Below the pieces are notes generated by a model. That model did not search any database. It saw only the letters and a program-made list of their open reading frames with translations, and was not told where the DNA came from. Below, in pieces: positions 1 to 5,004 of a stretch of 5,142 nt of DNA. Source of the DNA: Chloroflexota bacterium (GTDB lineage Bacteria > Chloroflexota > Dehalococcoidia > SM23-28-2 > RBG-16-64-32). The stretch is from assembly GCA_022564695.1 (NCBI GenBank), contig JADFKX010000148.1:1-5142 (forward strand). The letters run 5' to 3'. The first letter of the stretch is position 1; each line of letters begins with the position of its first letter. The translations under genes were made by a program, and so were the position numbers.

Positions 1-1
1 C

Positions 2-73
2 TGGGATATCGTCGCCGTGCTGGGTGGGGTCGGGTTCGGGGGGCTGACGCTGGCCTTCCGCTACGTTCGCTAG
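2..73 (+). CDS. C-terminal end of a membrane protein (partial, 5' end outside window)
   Basis: An open frame enters from the left edge and stops at TAG 71-73, leaving 23 visible residues. They are rich in Gly, Val, Leu and Ala (VAVLGGVGFGGLTLAF), flanked by Trp-Asp before and Arg-Tyr-Val-Arg at the very end. This looks like a last transmembrane helix followed by a short positively charged tail, which would place the tail in the cytoplasm under the positive-inside rule. Nothing visible identifies the family. The frame is supported by the hydrophobic pattern and by the position of the stop just before a non-coding, promoter-bearing gap. Too little of the gene is present to name a function. Confidence 0.55.
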   Translation, partial: WDIVAVLGGVGFGGLTLAFRYVR

Positions 74-136
74 CGGCTCGCCGCCTGAAGGGGGTAAGCT
101 CACCTTGCGATGGCGGAGAGGCGCATCGGCGAGCCG
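74..136. repeat. 10-bp inverted repeat with arms 43 nt apart, upstream of the trmO-like gene
   Basis: CGGCTCGCCG at 74-83 is the exact reverse complement of CGGCGAGCCG at 127-136. The left arm begins right after the stop codon of the upstream gene. The right arm covers the place where a -35 box for the TATAAT at 152-157 would sit (about 129-134). It could be a long-looped transcript hairpin or a pair of half-sites for a regulator. In DNA this GC-rich, a chance 10-bp match is also possible. Confidence 0.35.
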
Positions 137-151
137 TGGATGCCGGCCGAC

Positions 152-157
152 TATAAT
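152..157 (+). promoter_or_regulatory. -10 box (TATAAT) of the trmO-like / glycosylase unit
   Basis: A perfect TATAAT stands out in GC-rich surroundings 40 nt before the ATG at 198. At 17-nt spacing the -35 position (129-134, GCGAGC) bears no resemblance to TTGACA, so the promoter would depend on its -10 box or on an activator. Transcription would start near 164, giving a leader of about 34 nt that carries the ribosome binding site AGGAGG at 186-191. Confidence 0.55.
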
Positions 158-197
158 GGCCACGGTCACTCAAGCGTGCTAAAACAGGAGGCTCCCG

Positions 198-710
198 ATG
201 CTAGACCGTTTGCGACGGCTGTTAACACGCTCGGCGCCGGAGCCGCCGCCGCTGGCGGACGTCACGCTGCGGCCTATCGGCATCGTGCGCAACCGGGTCA
301 AGGAGCCGATGTCCGGCGGGTGGGCCGAAGTGACGTCCCAGATTGTGCTGCGGCCGGAGTTGGCGGAGGCGCTCCTGGGGCTGGACACTTATTCGCACAT
401 CTATGTGCTGTTCTGGCCGCACCAGATACCGGATGAGATACGTGGCTCCAAGCCTCAACTGCACCCTATGGACGACGAGGCGTATCCGCTGCAAGGTGTG
501 CTGGCCACGCGGTCTCAGATACGGTTTAATCCAATCCTGGTCTCCGCGGCGCCGCTCCTGAAGGTGGAGAAGAACGTGCTGCACGTCCGGGGGCTGGATG
601 CCGTGGACGGGTCGCCGGTGCTGGACGTGAAGCCGTATATCGCTGATTTCGACTGTATAGCGGAGGCGACTGTTCCGAGGTGGGTGAAGGAGCGGGCCCG
701 CCAAACGTGA
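198..710 (+). CDS. TrmO/TsaA-like tRNA (t6A37) N6-methyltransferase
   Basis: A 170-residue protein of the TsaA/TrmO (UPF0066) family. Characterised members use S-adenosylmethionine to methylate the N6 of threonylcarbamoyladenosine-37 in certain tRNAs, in the cytoplasm. After about 20 poorly conserved residues the single beta-barrel domain begins with LRPIGIVRN. Then come GLDTYSHIYVLFW (about 64-76), GVLATRSQIRFNPI (about 100-113) and DAVDGSPVLDVKPYI (about 133-147), which match the family's SHIWVLF, GVFATRSP-RPNPIG and DGTPVLDIKPY signatures. The ATG is well placed: AGGAGG at 186-191 lies 6 nt upstream. The RSPxRPNPIG loop is altered (Pro to Gln, Pro to Phe, Gly to Leu), so exact substrate specificity is uncertain. 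The stop codon overlaps the start of the next gene, indicating co-transcription with the DNA glycosylase. Family assignment is firm; the precise reaction is inferred. Confidence 0.85.
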   Translation: MLDRLRRLLTRSAPEPPPLADVTLRPIGIVRNRVKEPMSGGWAEVTSQIVLRPELAEALLGLDTYSHIYVLFWPHQIPDEIRGSKPQLHPMDDEAYPLQGVLATRSQIRFNPILVSAAPLLKVEKNVLHVRGLDAVDGSPVLDVKPYIADFDCIAEATVPRWVKERARQT

Positions 711-1408
711 CGCTTCCCGACCGCCTCCTGGACGTGTACCAGCGCCTATACGCCGCTTACGGGCCTCAGCACTGGTGGCCCGGGGATACGCCGTTCGAGG
801 TGATCGTCGGCGCGATCCTCACTCAGAGCGCTGCCTGGACGAACGTGGAGAAGGCGATCGCCAACCTGAAGGCGGCGGATGCCCTTTCGGCGGCGGGGCT
901 GGCGCGCCTCAGTGAGGAGGAGCTGGCGAGGATGGTGTACCCATCGGGCTACTTCAACGCTAAGGCGCGCAAGCTAAAGGCGTTCGTGGAGATGGTGGGG
1001 TCCAGCTTCGGCGGGGAGGTGGAGCGGCTGCTGGCGGCGCCGCAGGAGGAGCTGCGGGTGCTGCTCCTGAATACGCACGGCATCGGCCCTGAGACGGCGG
1101 ACTCGATCCTCCTGTACGCGGCGGGCAGGCCGGCGTTCGTGATCGATGCCTACACGCGCAGGCTGTTCGAGCGGCTGGGCCTGGCGGCGCCCCAGGACAG
1201 CTACGAATCGTGGCAGTCGCTGTTCACGGCGAACCTGGAGGCGGACGCTTCGCTGTTCAACGAGTACCATGCCCTCATTGTGCGCCACGGTAAGGGGGTG
1301 TGCCGGCGCGAGCCTCATTGCGAAGGGTGCCCCCTTCTGGAGGTCTGTCCGACCGGTCAGGCGAGGATGGGAGCGGCGGCCGGCAAGCAAGGCGCGCCGG
1401 TGGGTTAG
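707..1408 (+). CDS. Endonuclease III-fold (HhH-GPD) DNA glycosylase with Fe-S loop
   Basis: A base-excision repair glycosylase of the HhH-GPD superfamily, 233 residues from the preferred start. ILTQSAAWTNVEKAI (about 37-51) corresponds to the substrate-pocket helix. The helix-hairpin-helix runs about 118-140 around THGIGPETAD. The catalytic Asp is D147 in VIDAYTRR. A C-terminal four-cysteine loop (C199, C205, C208, C214; spacing C-X5-C-X2-C-X5-C) should bind a [4Fe-4S] cluster. The residue 18 before the Asp, which is the catalytic Lys in bifunctional endonuclease III, is Glu (E129). This predicts a monofunctional glycosylase without lyase activity, as in MagIII-like relatives acting on alkylated bases. 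The GTG at 707 overlaps the upstream TGA (GTGA), with GAAGGAG at 686-692 as a rather distant ribosome binding site. A GTG at 680 in the same frame would add nine residues that look non-family (GEGAGPPN). The last 15 residues look like an unstructured tail. Confidence 0.85.
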   Translation: MTLPDRLLDVYQRLYAAYGPQHWWPGDTPFEVIVGAILTQSAAWTNVEKAIANLKAADALSAAGLARLSEEELARMVYPSGYFNAKARKLKAFVEMVGSSFGGEVERLLAAPQEELRVLLLNTHGIGPETADSILLYAAGRPAFVIDAYTRRLFERLGLAAPQDSYESWQSLFTANLEADASLFNEYHALIVRHGKGVCRREPHCEGCPLLEVCPTGQARMGAAAGKQGAPVG

Positions 1409-1574
1409 GCGAAGCCTGAGCGCGCGGAGGCGAGCCGTCCGCTATTGCAACGAATCGAGCTAGCGCTCCATCTTCGGTCGGTGAATGAAAGATATAGGTA
1501 CGCGGTGGGCAGGTTGTAACACTGGGCCTGACGTTACGTCTATTAATATGGTCCCAAACCCTCCCTTTTGGGCT
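1409..1574. other. Non-coding gap after the glycosylase gene, locally AT-rich, with small dyads
   Basis: No credible coding frame is seen. The stretch 1483-1550 is noticeably more AT-rich than its surroundings (GATATA at 1491, TATTAATAT at 1541-1549). A palindrome GACGT-T-ACGTC lies at 1530-1540. A 6-bp hairpin CCCAAA/TTTGGG occupies 1553-1558 and 1567-1572. No -35/-10 pair with normal spacing could be assigned. It is either a long 3' untranslated region of the upstream unit ending at the terminator, or a short untranslated RNA. The sequence does not decide between them. Confidence 0.4.
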
Positions 1575-1616
1575 CGTCACAGGGAAGCTCCGGCAGCTTT
1601 CCTGTGACGTCTTTTT
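1575..1616 (+). terminator. Strong intrinsic (Rho-independent) terminator
   Basis: A 15-bp stem forms between 1575-1589 (CGTCACAGGGAAGCT) and 1595-1609 (AGCTTTCCTGTGACG). It contains one G-U wobble and is closed by the 5-nt loop CCGGC. It is followed directly by TCTTTTT at 1610-1616. The T-tract lies only on the + side, so it ends rightward transcription, most simply that of the trmO-like/glycosylase unit. The promoter of the next gene starts 26 nt downstream, so the terminator insulates the two units. Confidence 0.9.
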
Positions 1617-1641
1617 ATGCCCTGAACCGCCCCGCTCTTCC

Positions 1642-1670
1642 TTGACCCCTGCCCCCGGCTCTCTTACCCT
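1642..1670 (+). promoter_or_regulatory. Sigma-70-type promoter of the YchF-like gene
   Basis: TTGACC at 1642-1647 matches five of six positions of the -35 consensus. After a 17-nt spacer, TACCCT at 1665-1670 keeps the three most conserved -10 positions (T, A and the final T). Transcription should start near 1677, leaving a very short leader of about 15 nt that is mostly ribosome binding site. The position between a strong terminator and a gene start supports the call. Confidence 0.65.
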
Positions 1671-1691
1671 GCGGGTGAAAGGAGGGGTCGC

Positions 1692-2771
1692 GTGGATCTC
1701 GCCATCGTTGGGCCCGCCCAGTCCGGCAAGACTACCGTCTTCAACGCCCTCGCCGCCAGCCACGCCCGGCATGGCGATGCCCGCCACGAGCAGCTGGCCG
1801 CGGTCAAGATCCCCGACGAGAGGCTGGAGAGGCTGGCGCGGCTGGTGGAGGCGAAGAAGGTCACCCCCCTGGAGTTGCGTCTGCACGATCTGCCGACTCT
1901 GTTTGAGGAGGGGCGCGCCGCCTCCGGTGAGGCAGCGGAGGCGCTTTCCCGCGCCGATGGCCTGATCCTGGTTGTGCGGGCGTTCCGGCGGGCGGACATG
2001 CCCCACCCGCGCGGAGATGTCGATCCTGCTCGCGATATCGACGAGTTCCGGTCGGAGATGATCCTGCACGATCAGGGCATCGTGGAGAGACGGCTGAAGA
2101 AGCTGGACATCACCGTTCGCTCTTCGCGGCCGGGAGAGCGGGAGGAGGGGCAGCGGGAGCAGGAGCTGCTTCAGCGCATCCGTCAGCATCTGGAGGATGG
2201 CCGCTCCCTGCGTGATAGCGTGGAGGGCAGAGATGAGGCCAAGGCGCTGGCCAACTACGGGCTGCTTACCTTGAAGCCGGTGCTGATCCTGATAAACCTG
2301 GACGAGGAGGATATTGCGAAGGAGGCGGAGATCGAGGGCGACTACCGTGGTCGCTACGGCTCCGGGAGCACCTTTGTGGGGGCGATGTGCGCGCGTCTGG
2401 AGGCCGAGCTGGGGGAGCTGGAGCCGGAGGAGGCGGCCGAGTTCCGCCGCGAGATGGGGGCGACGGAGCCGGCGGCGGCACGCATCCTGGCGCGGACCCA
2501 GGAGGTGCTGGGGCTCGTCACGTTCTACACGCCCGTGGGGACGGAGTGTCGAGCCTGGGCGACGCCGGCCGGGGCGACAGCCGCGGAGGCGGCCGGGCGC
2601 ATCCATACGGATATGGAGCGCGGCTTCATCCGTGCCGAGGCGATCGGCTGGGAGGAGCTGATGGGGATCGGCTCCTTCGCGGAGGCGAAGAAGCAGGGCC
2701 GGCTGCGCAGCGAGGGGAAGCAGTACGTGGTCCAGGACGGAGACGTGCTGCACATCCTGTTCCACGTCTAG
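1692..2771 (+). CDS. Divergent YchF/OLA1-like P-loop NTPase with TGS domain
   Basis: A 359-residue protein, close to the usual YchF length (about 363). The family binds ATP or GTP, associates with ribosomes and acts in translation and stress responses. Visible parts are the P-loop GPAQSGKT (7-14) followed by VFNAL, a Walker-B-like strand LRLHDLP (62-68), a charged helical or coiled-coil insert (about 120-170), LINLDEED (200-207) carrying the family's NxDE nucleotide-specificity motif, and a C-terminal TGS domain (about 274-359) with GATAAEAAGRIHTDMERGFI and EGKQYVVQDGDVLHILF, very close to canonical YchF. The G domain is divergent: the usual DIAG (G3) is DLPT (66-69), the region after it lacks the family's glycine-rich switch, and the switch I segment is replaced by a His/Arg-rich stretch (23-33). 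The GTG start is set by AAGGAGGGG (1679-1687), with AGGAGG ending 6 nt upstream. It is probably a paralogue or lineage variant of YchF; whether it hydrolyses nucleotide is open. Confidence 0.85.
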   Translation: MDLAIVGPAQSGKTTVFNALAASHARHGDARHEQLAAVKIPDERLERLARLVEAKKVTPLELRLHDLPTLFEEGRAASGEAAEALSRADGLILVVRAFRRADMPHPRGDVDPARDIDEFRSEMILHDQGIVERRLKKLDITVRSSRPGEREEGQREQELLQRIRQHLEDGRSLRDSVEGRDEAKALANYGLLTLKPVLILINLDEEDIAKEAEIEGDYRGRYGSGSTFVGAMCARLEAELGELEPEEAAEFRREMGATEPAAARILARTQEVLGLVTFYTPVGTECRAWATPAGATAAEAAGRIHTDMERGFIRAEAIGWEELMGIGSFAEAKKQGRLRSEGKQYVVQDGDVLHILFHV

Positions 2772-2806
2772 CCTGCGATGCGCCGGCAGTCGGGCCGATC
2801 GCAGGC
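2771..2806. repeat. 9-bp perfect inverted repeat (hairpin or operator) between the YchF-like and XdhC-like genes
   Basis: GCCTGCGAT at 2771-2779 is the exact reverse complement of ATCGCAGGC at 2798-2806. The 18-nt interior can add a GCC/GGC pair (2782-2784 with 2793-2795). The repeat begins on the last base of the YchF-like stop codon and ends 3 nt before the TATAAT at 2810, so it covers the -35 zone of the next promoter. There is no T-tract, which argues against a classical terminator. It may be a 3'-end hairpin or a regulator's binding site. Confidence 0.5.
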
Positions 2807-2809
2807 CGC

Positions 2810-2815
2810 TATAAT
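2810..2815 (+). promoter_or_regulatory. -10 box (TATAAT) giving a leaderless or nearly leaderless XdhC-like mRNA
   Basis: A perfect TATAAT ends 9 nt before the ATG at 2825. Transcription would start around 2822-2825, leaving no room for a Shine-Dalgarno sequence, and none is present. The -35 position at 17-nt spacing (2787-2792, CAGTCG) is poor and lies inside the inverted repeat 2771-2806, consistent with activator dependence or repression. Confidence 0.6.
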
Positions 2816-2824
2816 CTACACACG

Positions 2825-3703
2825 ATGGTGAGCGCGGACGTAGCGGCGCAGATACTGGCTGAGGTGATGGCGGCGCAGAGCGCCGGGCCAGCGGTGGTGC
2901 TGGCCACCGTGATCCAGGCGCCAGAAGAGAGCGCGGTGGCCGTGGGCGCCAAGCTGCTGCGTCGGCGGGACGGCAGCTCGCTGGGGGCTCTGGGTGGGGG
3001 CCCGCTGGAGGCGGCGGTGCTGGCCGATGGCGGTGATGCGTTTCGTCGCCACGGCGTGGAGTCGCTGTTCTACTCGCCGGACGGCGCCCGGATTACCCGT
3101 CGCGAGGCGGAGTCGGGCGCCGGCGGGTATCAGGTGATGCTGGAGGTGCACGAGCCAGCGGCCACGCTGGTGATCGTAGGCGGCGGGCATATCGGCAAGG
3201 CGCTGGCGACGATCGGCGACCTGTGCGGGTTCTCCGTGGTCGTTGTGGACGACCGCCCCGACTACGCGAACCAGGAGCGCTTTCCGGAGGCCGACCGCGT
3301 GATCTGCGGCGACTTCGCCGAGGTGCTGGGCGAGCTGCCTATCGACTCCAACACCTATATCGTCACCGTGACCCGCGGCCACAAGCACGATGAGATCAGC
3401 CTGCGCCAGGTAGCGGGGTCGGCGGCGGCCTACGTGGGGATGATCGGCTCCAAGCGGCGGGTGAGCGCCGTCATCCAGCACCTGATAGACGAGGGGCTGG
3501 ACGAGGAGGCGGTGCGGCGGGTGCACACGCCTATCGGGCTGGACATCGGGGCGGAGACGCCGGAGGAGATAGCCGTCGCCATTATGGCGGAGGTGGTCCA
3601 GGTGCGCAGGGGCGGCAGCGGCCGGCCGATGCGGGAGGTGAAGAAGGCGCGAAGGGGCGTCGCCCCCGCGGAGCGGGCGCCGGAGGGGGAGGGGGAGACG
3701 TAA
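2825..3703 (+). CDS. XdhC/CoxI-family molybdenum-enzyme maturation protein, divergent N-terminal domain
   Basis: A 292-residue protein of the XdhC/CoxI family. Known members bind molybdenum cofactor and help its sulfuration and insertion into xanthine dehydrogenase or CO dehydrogenase. The C-terminal Rossmann domain is typical: LVIVGGGHIGKAL (115-127) with its nucleotide-binding glycines, VVVVDDRPDYA (138-148), TRGHKHDE (183-190), VGMIGSKRR (204-212) and PIGLDIGAETPEEIAVAI (236-253). The N-terminal domain is recognisable from LATVIQAP through LGALGGGPLEA, but it lacks the RGSTPR motif (PEESAVAV instead), and the usual cysteines in GGGC and CGG are replaced (P60, A99). The last 25 or so residues are a charged Arg/Glu/Pro-rich tail. 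ATG 2825 is chosen because it follows a TATAAT box; the frame is open further upstream, but that part overlaps the YchF-like gene. A second, canonical-looking XdhC-family gene begins at 5005. Confidence 0.85.
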   Translation: MVSADVAAQILAEVMAAQSAGPAVVLATVIQAPEESAVAVGAKLLRRRDGSSLGALGGGPLEAAVLADGGDAFRRHGVESLFYSPDGARITRREAESGAGGYQVMLEVHEPAATLVIVGGGHIGKALATIGDLCGFSVVVVDDRPDYANQERFPEADRVICGDFAEVLGELPIDSNTYIVTVTRGHKHDEISLRQVAGSAAAYVGMIGSKRRVSAVIQHLIDEGLDEEAVRRVHTPIGLDIGAETPEEIAVAIMAEVVQVRRGGSGRPMREVKKARRGVAPAERAPEGEGET

Positions 3704-3724
3704 CCGGACTGGTCGCTCGGTCGT

Positions 3725-3732
3725 TCTAATAT
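3725..3732 (+). promoter_or_regulatory. Possible -10 element directly before the lipoprotein start
   Basis: TCTAATAT at 3725-3732 contains two overlapping -10-like hexamers (TCTAAT and TAATAT). The first ends 6 nt before the ATG at 3737, which would put the transcription start on the ATG itself. No Shine-Dalgarno sequence and no -35-like hexamer at normal spacing are seen. The 33-nt gap after the preceding stop also allows simple read-through from the XdhC-like gene. Confidence 0.4.
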
Positions 3733-3736
3733 TGCC

Positions 3737-4960
3737 ATGCGATGGGGCTTGCTTCCGGTCATTACGATTGTCTTGCTCGCCGTTGCTTGTAGTGGGGGGA
3801 CGGCGCTCCAGCTGACGTCAACGCCCACACCATCGCTGGACGTCGAACGGCCATCCCCAACGCCGGAGCCAACGCCGACGGCCACGCCTACGCTCACACC
3901 TGACCCAGCCGTGCAGCGCATCGCTTACCGAGGTACGGACGGCTCCCTATGGATCATGAACGCGGACGGTTCCGGCCAGCAGGAGCTTATCTACGCCCCG
4001 GAGAACGGGCAGGTCTACTTTCCCGAGTGGTCACCTGACGGTACGCGAATCGCGTTTACGGAGGTCGATTTTGTCGAAGAGGGCACGAATTTTTCTCTAG
4101 CCGACATTATGACTGTGGTCATCGTGGATATCGAGGGCAAGGAGATACTGCGGGTGCCGCGGGCGATAATGCCGCACTGGTCACCTGATGGACAGGCGCT
4201 GGCAGTTGGCGCGGAGCCAGGCATCGAGGGCTTGATCATCTTAATGACGCCCAGCATCGTCCAAGTGGAGACGGGAGAATTGCGGCATGCGGTGCCCCGG
4301 TTGCGGACGCTCGACTCGCCCCGGTGGAGCCCTGACGGGAATCTTCTCGTGTACGCAACGGACGATGGCCTACACGTGATCGGGTTGACAGAGGGCTCAG
4401 CACCACGCAGGGTAGTGGAGGCAGAAGCCTACAGCTTGTTCTATTTGACTCCGGTCTGGTCTGCCGACGGGGTAGTGCTCGCATTTGAAAGTGACCGCAG
4501 GAGCGGAGATCCTCCTGGCGGAGTGGATTCCTACGTCATGGTGGACGTGGATCGAGGGATCATCAGCCGCGTCGGAGACAGCTATCCGACCAAGTGTGGC
4601 AGGGCGTCGTTTTTCAGGGACTACGAGGCACACTGGATACCGGGAACATCATTCGCCGCGTGGGGGATCACGTGCACGAACGAACAGACACAGCCTGGCA
4701 TCTGGATAAAAGACATGACGGGTGGCGAGGAAAGGTTCTTGGACACCTCGTCTGTCGCCAAAGCGGTTGGCCTTTTGGACGTATCCACGGATGGGAGACG
4801 CATAGCCTTCTCCAGCGGGACCGGCGGGCTTGGATACACGCGACAAGCGCAGCCGGCTCCAGGGGGGATAGTCAACATCTATGTCGTTAGCATCGAAGGT
4901 GGGGAACCTGAGTTGCTCGTCGAGGACGCCAGGTTTCCCATCTGGCAGCCAGGGCCGTAG
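3737..4960 (+). CDS. Secreted lipoprotein with Thr/Pro linker and TolB-like beta-propeller
   Basis: A 407-residue exported protein. A short signal peptide (Met-Arg-Trp, then hydrophobic to residue 17) ends in LLAVAC, a slightly atypical lipobox with C18 as the lipid-attachment site. Residues 27-57 are a Thr/Pro-rich spacer (TPTPS, PTPEPTPTATPTLTP), a flexible stalk from the membrane. The rest is a WD40-like/PD40 propeller: LWIMNADGSG (71-80) and WSPDG at 98-102, 148-152 and 197-201, WSADG at 241-245, a degenerate STDG at 350-353 and a closing WQPGP at the C-terminus, suggesting about six blades. C287 and C313 could form a disulfide. The family often mediates protein or ligand contacts outside the membrane; no catalytic residues are evident and the ligand is unknown. 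The gene looks less GC-extreme in codon use than its neighbours (for example around 4085-4125) and separates two XdhC-family genes, so it may be a later insertion. Confidence 0.8.
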   Translation: MRWGLLPVITIVLLAVACSGGTALQLTSTPTPSLDVERPSPTPEPTPTATPTLTPDPAVQRIAYRGTDGSLWIMNADGSGQQELIYAPENGQVYFPEWSPDGTRIAFTEVDFVEEGTNFSLADIMTVVIVDIEGKEILRVPRAIMPHWSPDGQALAVGAEPGIEGLIILMTPSIVQVETGELRHAVPRLRTLDSPRWSPDGNLLVYATDDGLHVIGLTEGSAPRRVVEAEAYSLFYLTPVWSADGVVLAFESDRRSGDPPGGVDSYVMVDVDRGIISRVGDSYPTKCGRASFFRDYEAHWIPGTSFAAWGITCTNEQTQPGIWIKDMTGGEERFLDTSSVAKAVGLLDVSTDGRRIAFSSGTGGLGYTRQAQPAPGGIVNIYVVSIEGGEPELLVEDARFPIWQPGP

Positions 4961-4965
4961 CCCCC

Positions 4966-4994
4966 TTTACCCCTTTCGCCGCGCGTCGTACGAT
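4966..4994 (+). promoter_or_regulatory. Promoter of the second XdhC/CoxI-family gene, probably leaderless
   Basis: TTTACC at 4966-4971 and TACGAT at 4989-4994 are separated by 17 nt, and each matches its consensus at four of six positions. The -10 box ends 10 nt before the GTG at 5005, so the transcript would begin within a few bases of the start codon. No Shine-Dalgarno sequence is present. The 44-nt gap after the lipoprotein gene contains no terminator. Confidence 0.5.
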
Positions 4995-5004
4995 ATACCT
5001 CGCC

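Noticed and set aside
110..436. A + strand frame starting at 110 that overlaps the start of the trmO-like gene.
   Set aside because: It has no ribosome binding site, its translation is Ala/Gly/Arg-rich without motifs, and most of it is out of frame with the well-supported TrmO-like protein.
680..706. Earlier GTG start for the glycosylase at 680.
   Set aside because: It adds only nine residues that look unrelated to the family, and lies deeper in the trmO-like gene. The GTG at 707 gives the usual 4-nt GTGA overlap. The choice is not certain, because GAAGGAG at 686-692 is somewhat far from 707.
1558..1688. A pyrimidine run at 1558-1569 that could pair imperfectly with the ribosome binding site of the YchF-like gene, suggesting an attenuator or sequestering leader.
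   Set aside because: The strong terminator and the separate promoter at 1642-1670 lie between them, so the two stretches would rarely be on one RNA, and the pairing needs a bulge.
1275..2765. A 496-codon open frame on the minus strand antisense to the YchF-like gene.
   Set aside because: Its translation is low-complexity Arg/Leu/Pro/Gln-rich with no recognisable domain, it spans a terminator and promoter on the other strand, and it faces a gene with clear family motifs. High GC content makes such antisense frames common.
2387..2824. Upstream in-frame extension of the XdhC-like gene through the end of the YchF-like gene.
   Set aside because: The extension translates to Gly/Arg/Ala-rich sequence without family similarity and overlaps the conserved TGS domain of the YchF-like gene in another frame. 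The ATG at 2825 follows a TATAAT box and fits the family's N-terminus.
3671..3700. G-run cluster near the end of the XdhC-like gene that might form a G-quadruplex.
   Set aside because: Only two long G-runs plus a GG are present, which is short of the four runs needed, and it is explained by Gly/Glu codons in a low-complexity tail.
3813..3910. Repetitive ACGCC/CCAACGCC-like DNA that resembles a tandem repeat.
   Set aside because: It encodes the Thr/Pro-rich linker of the lipoprotein. The repetition follows from the protein composition and has no regular unit length.
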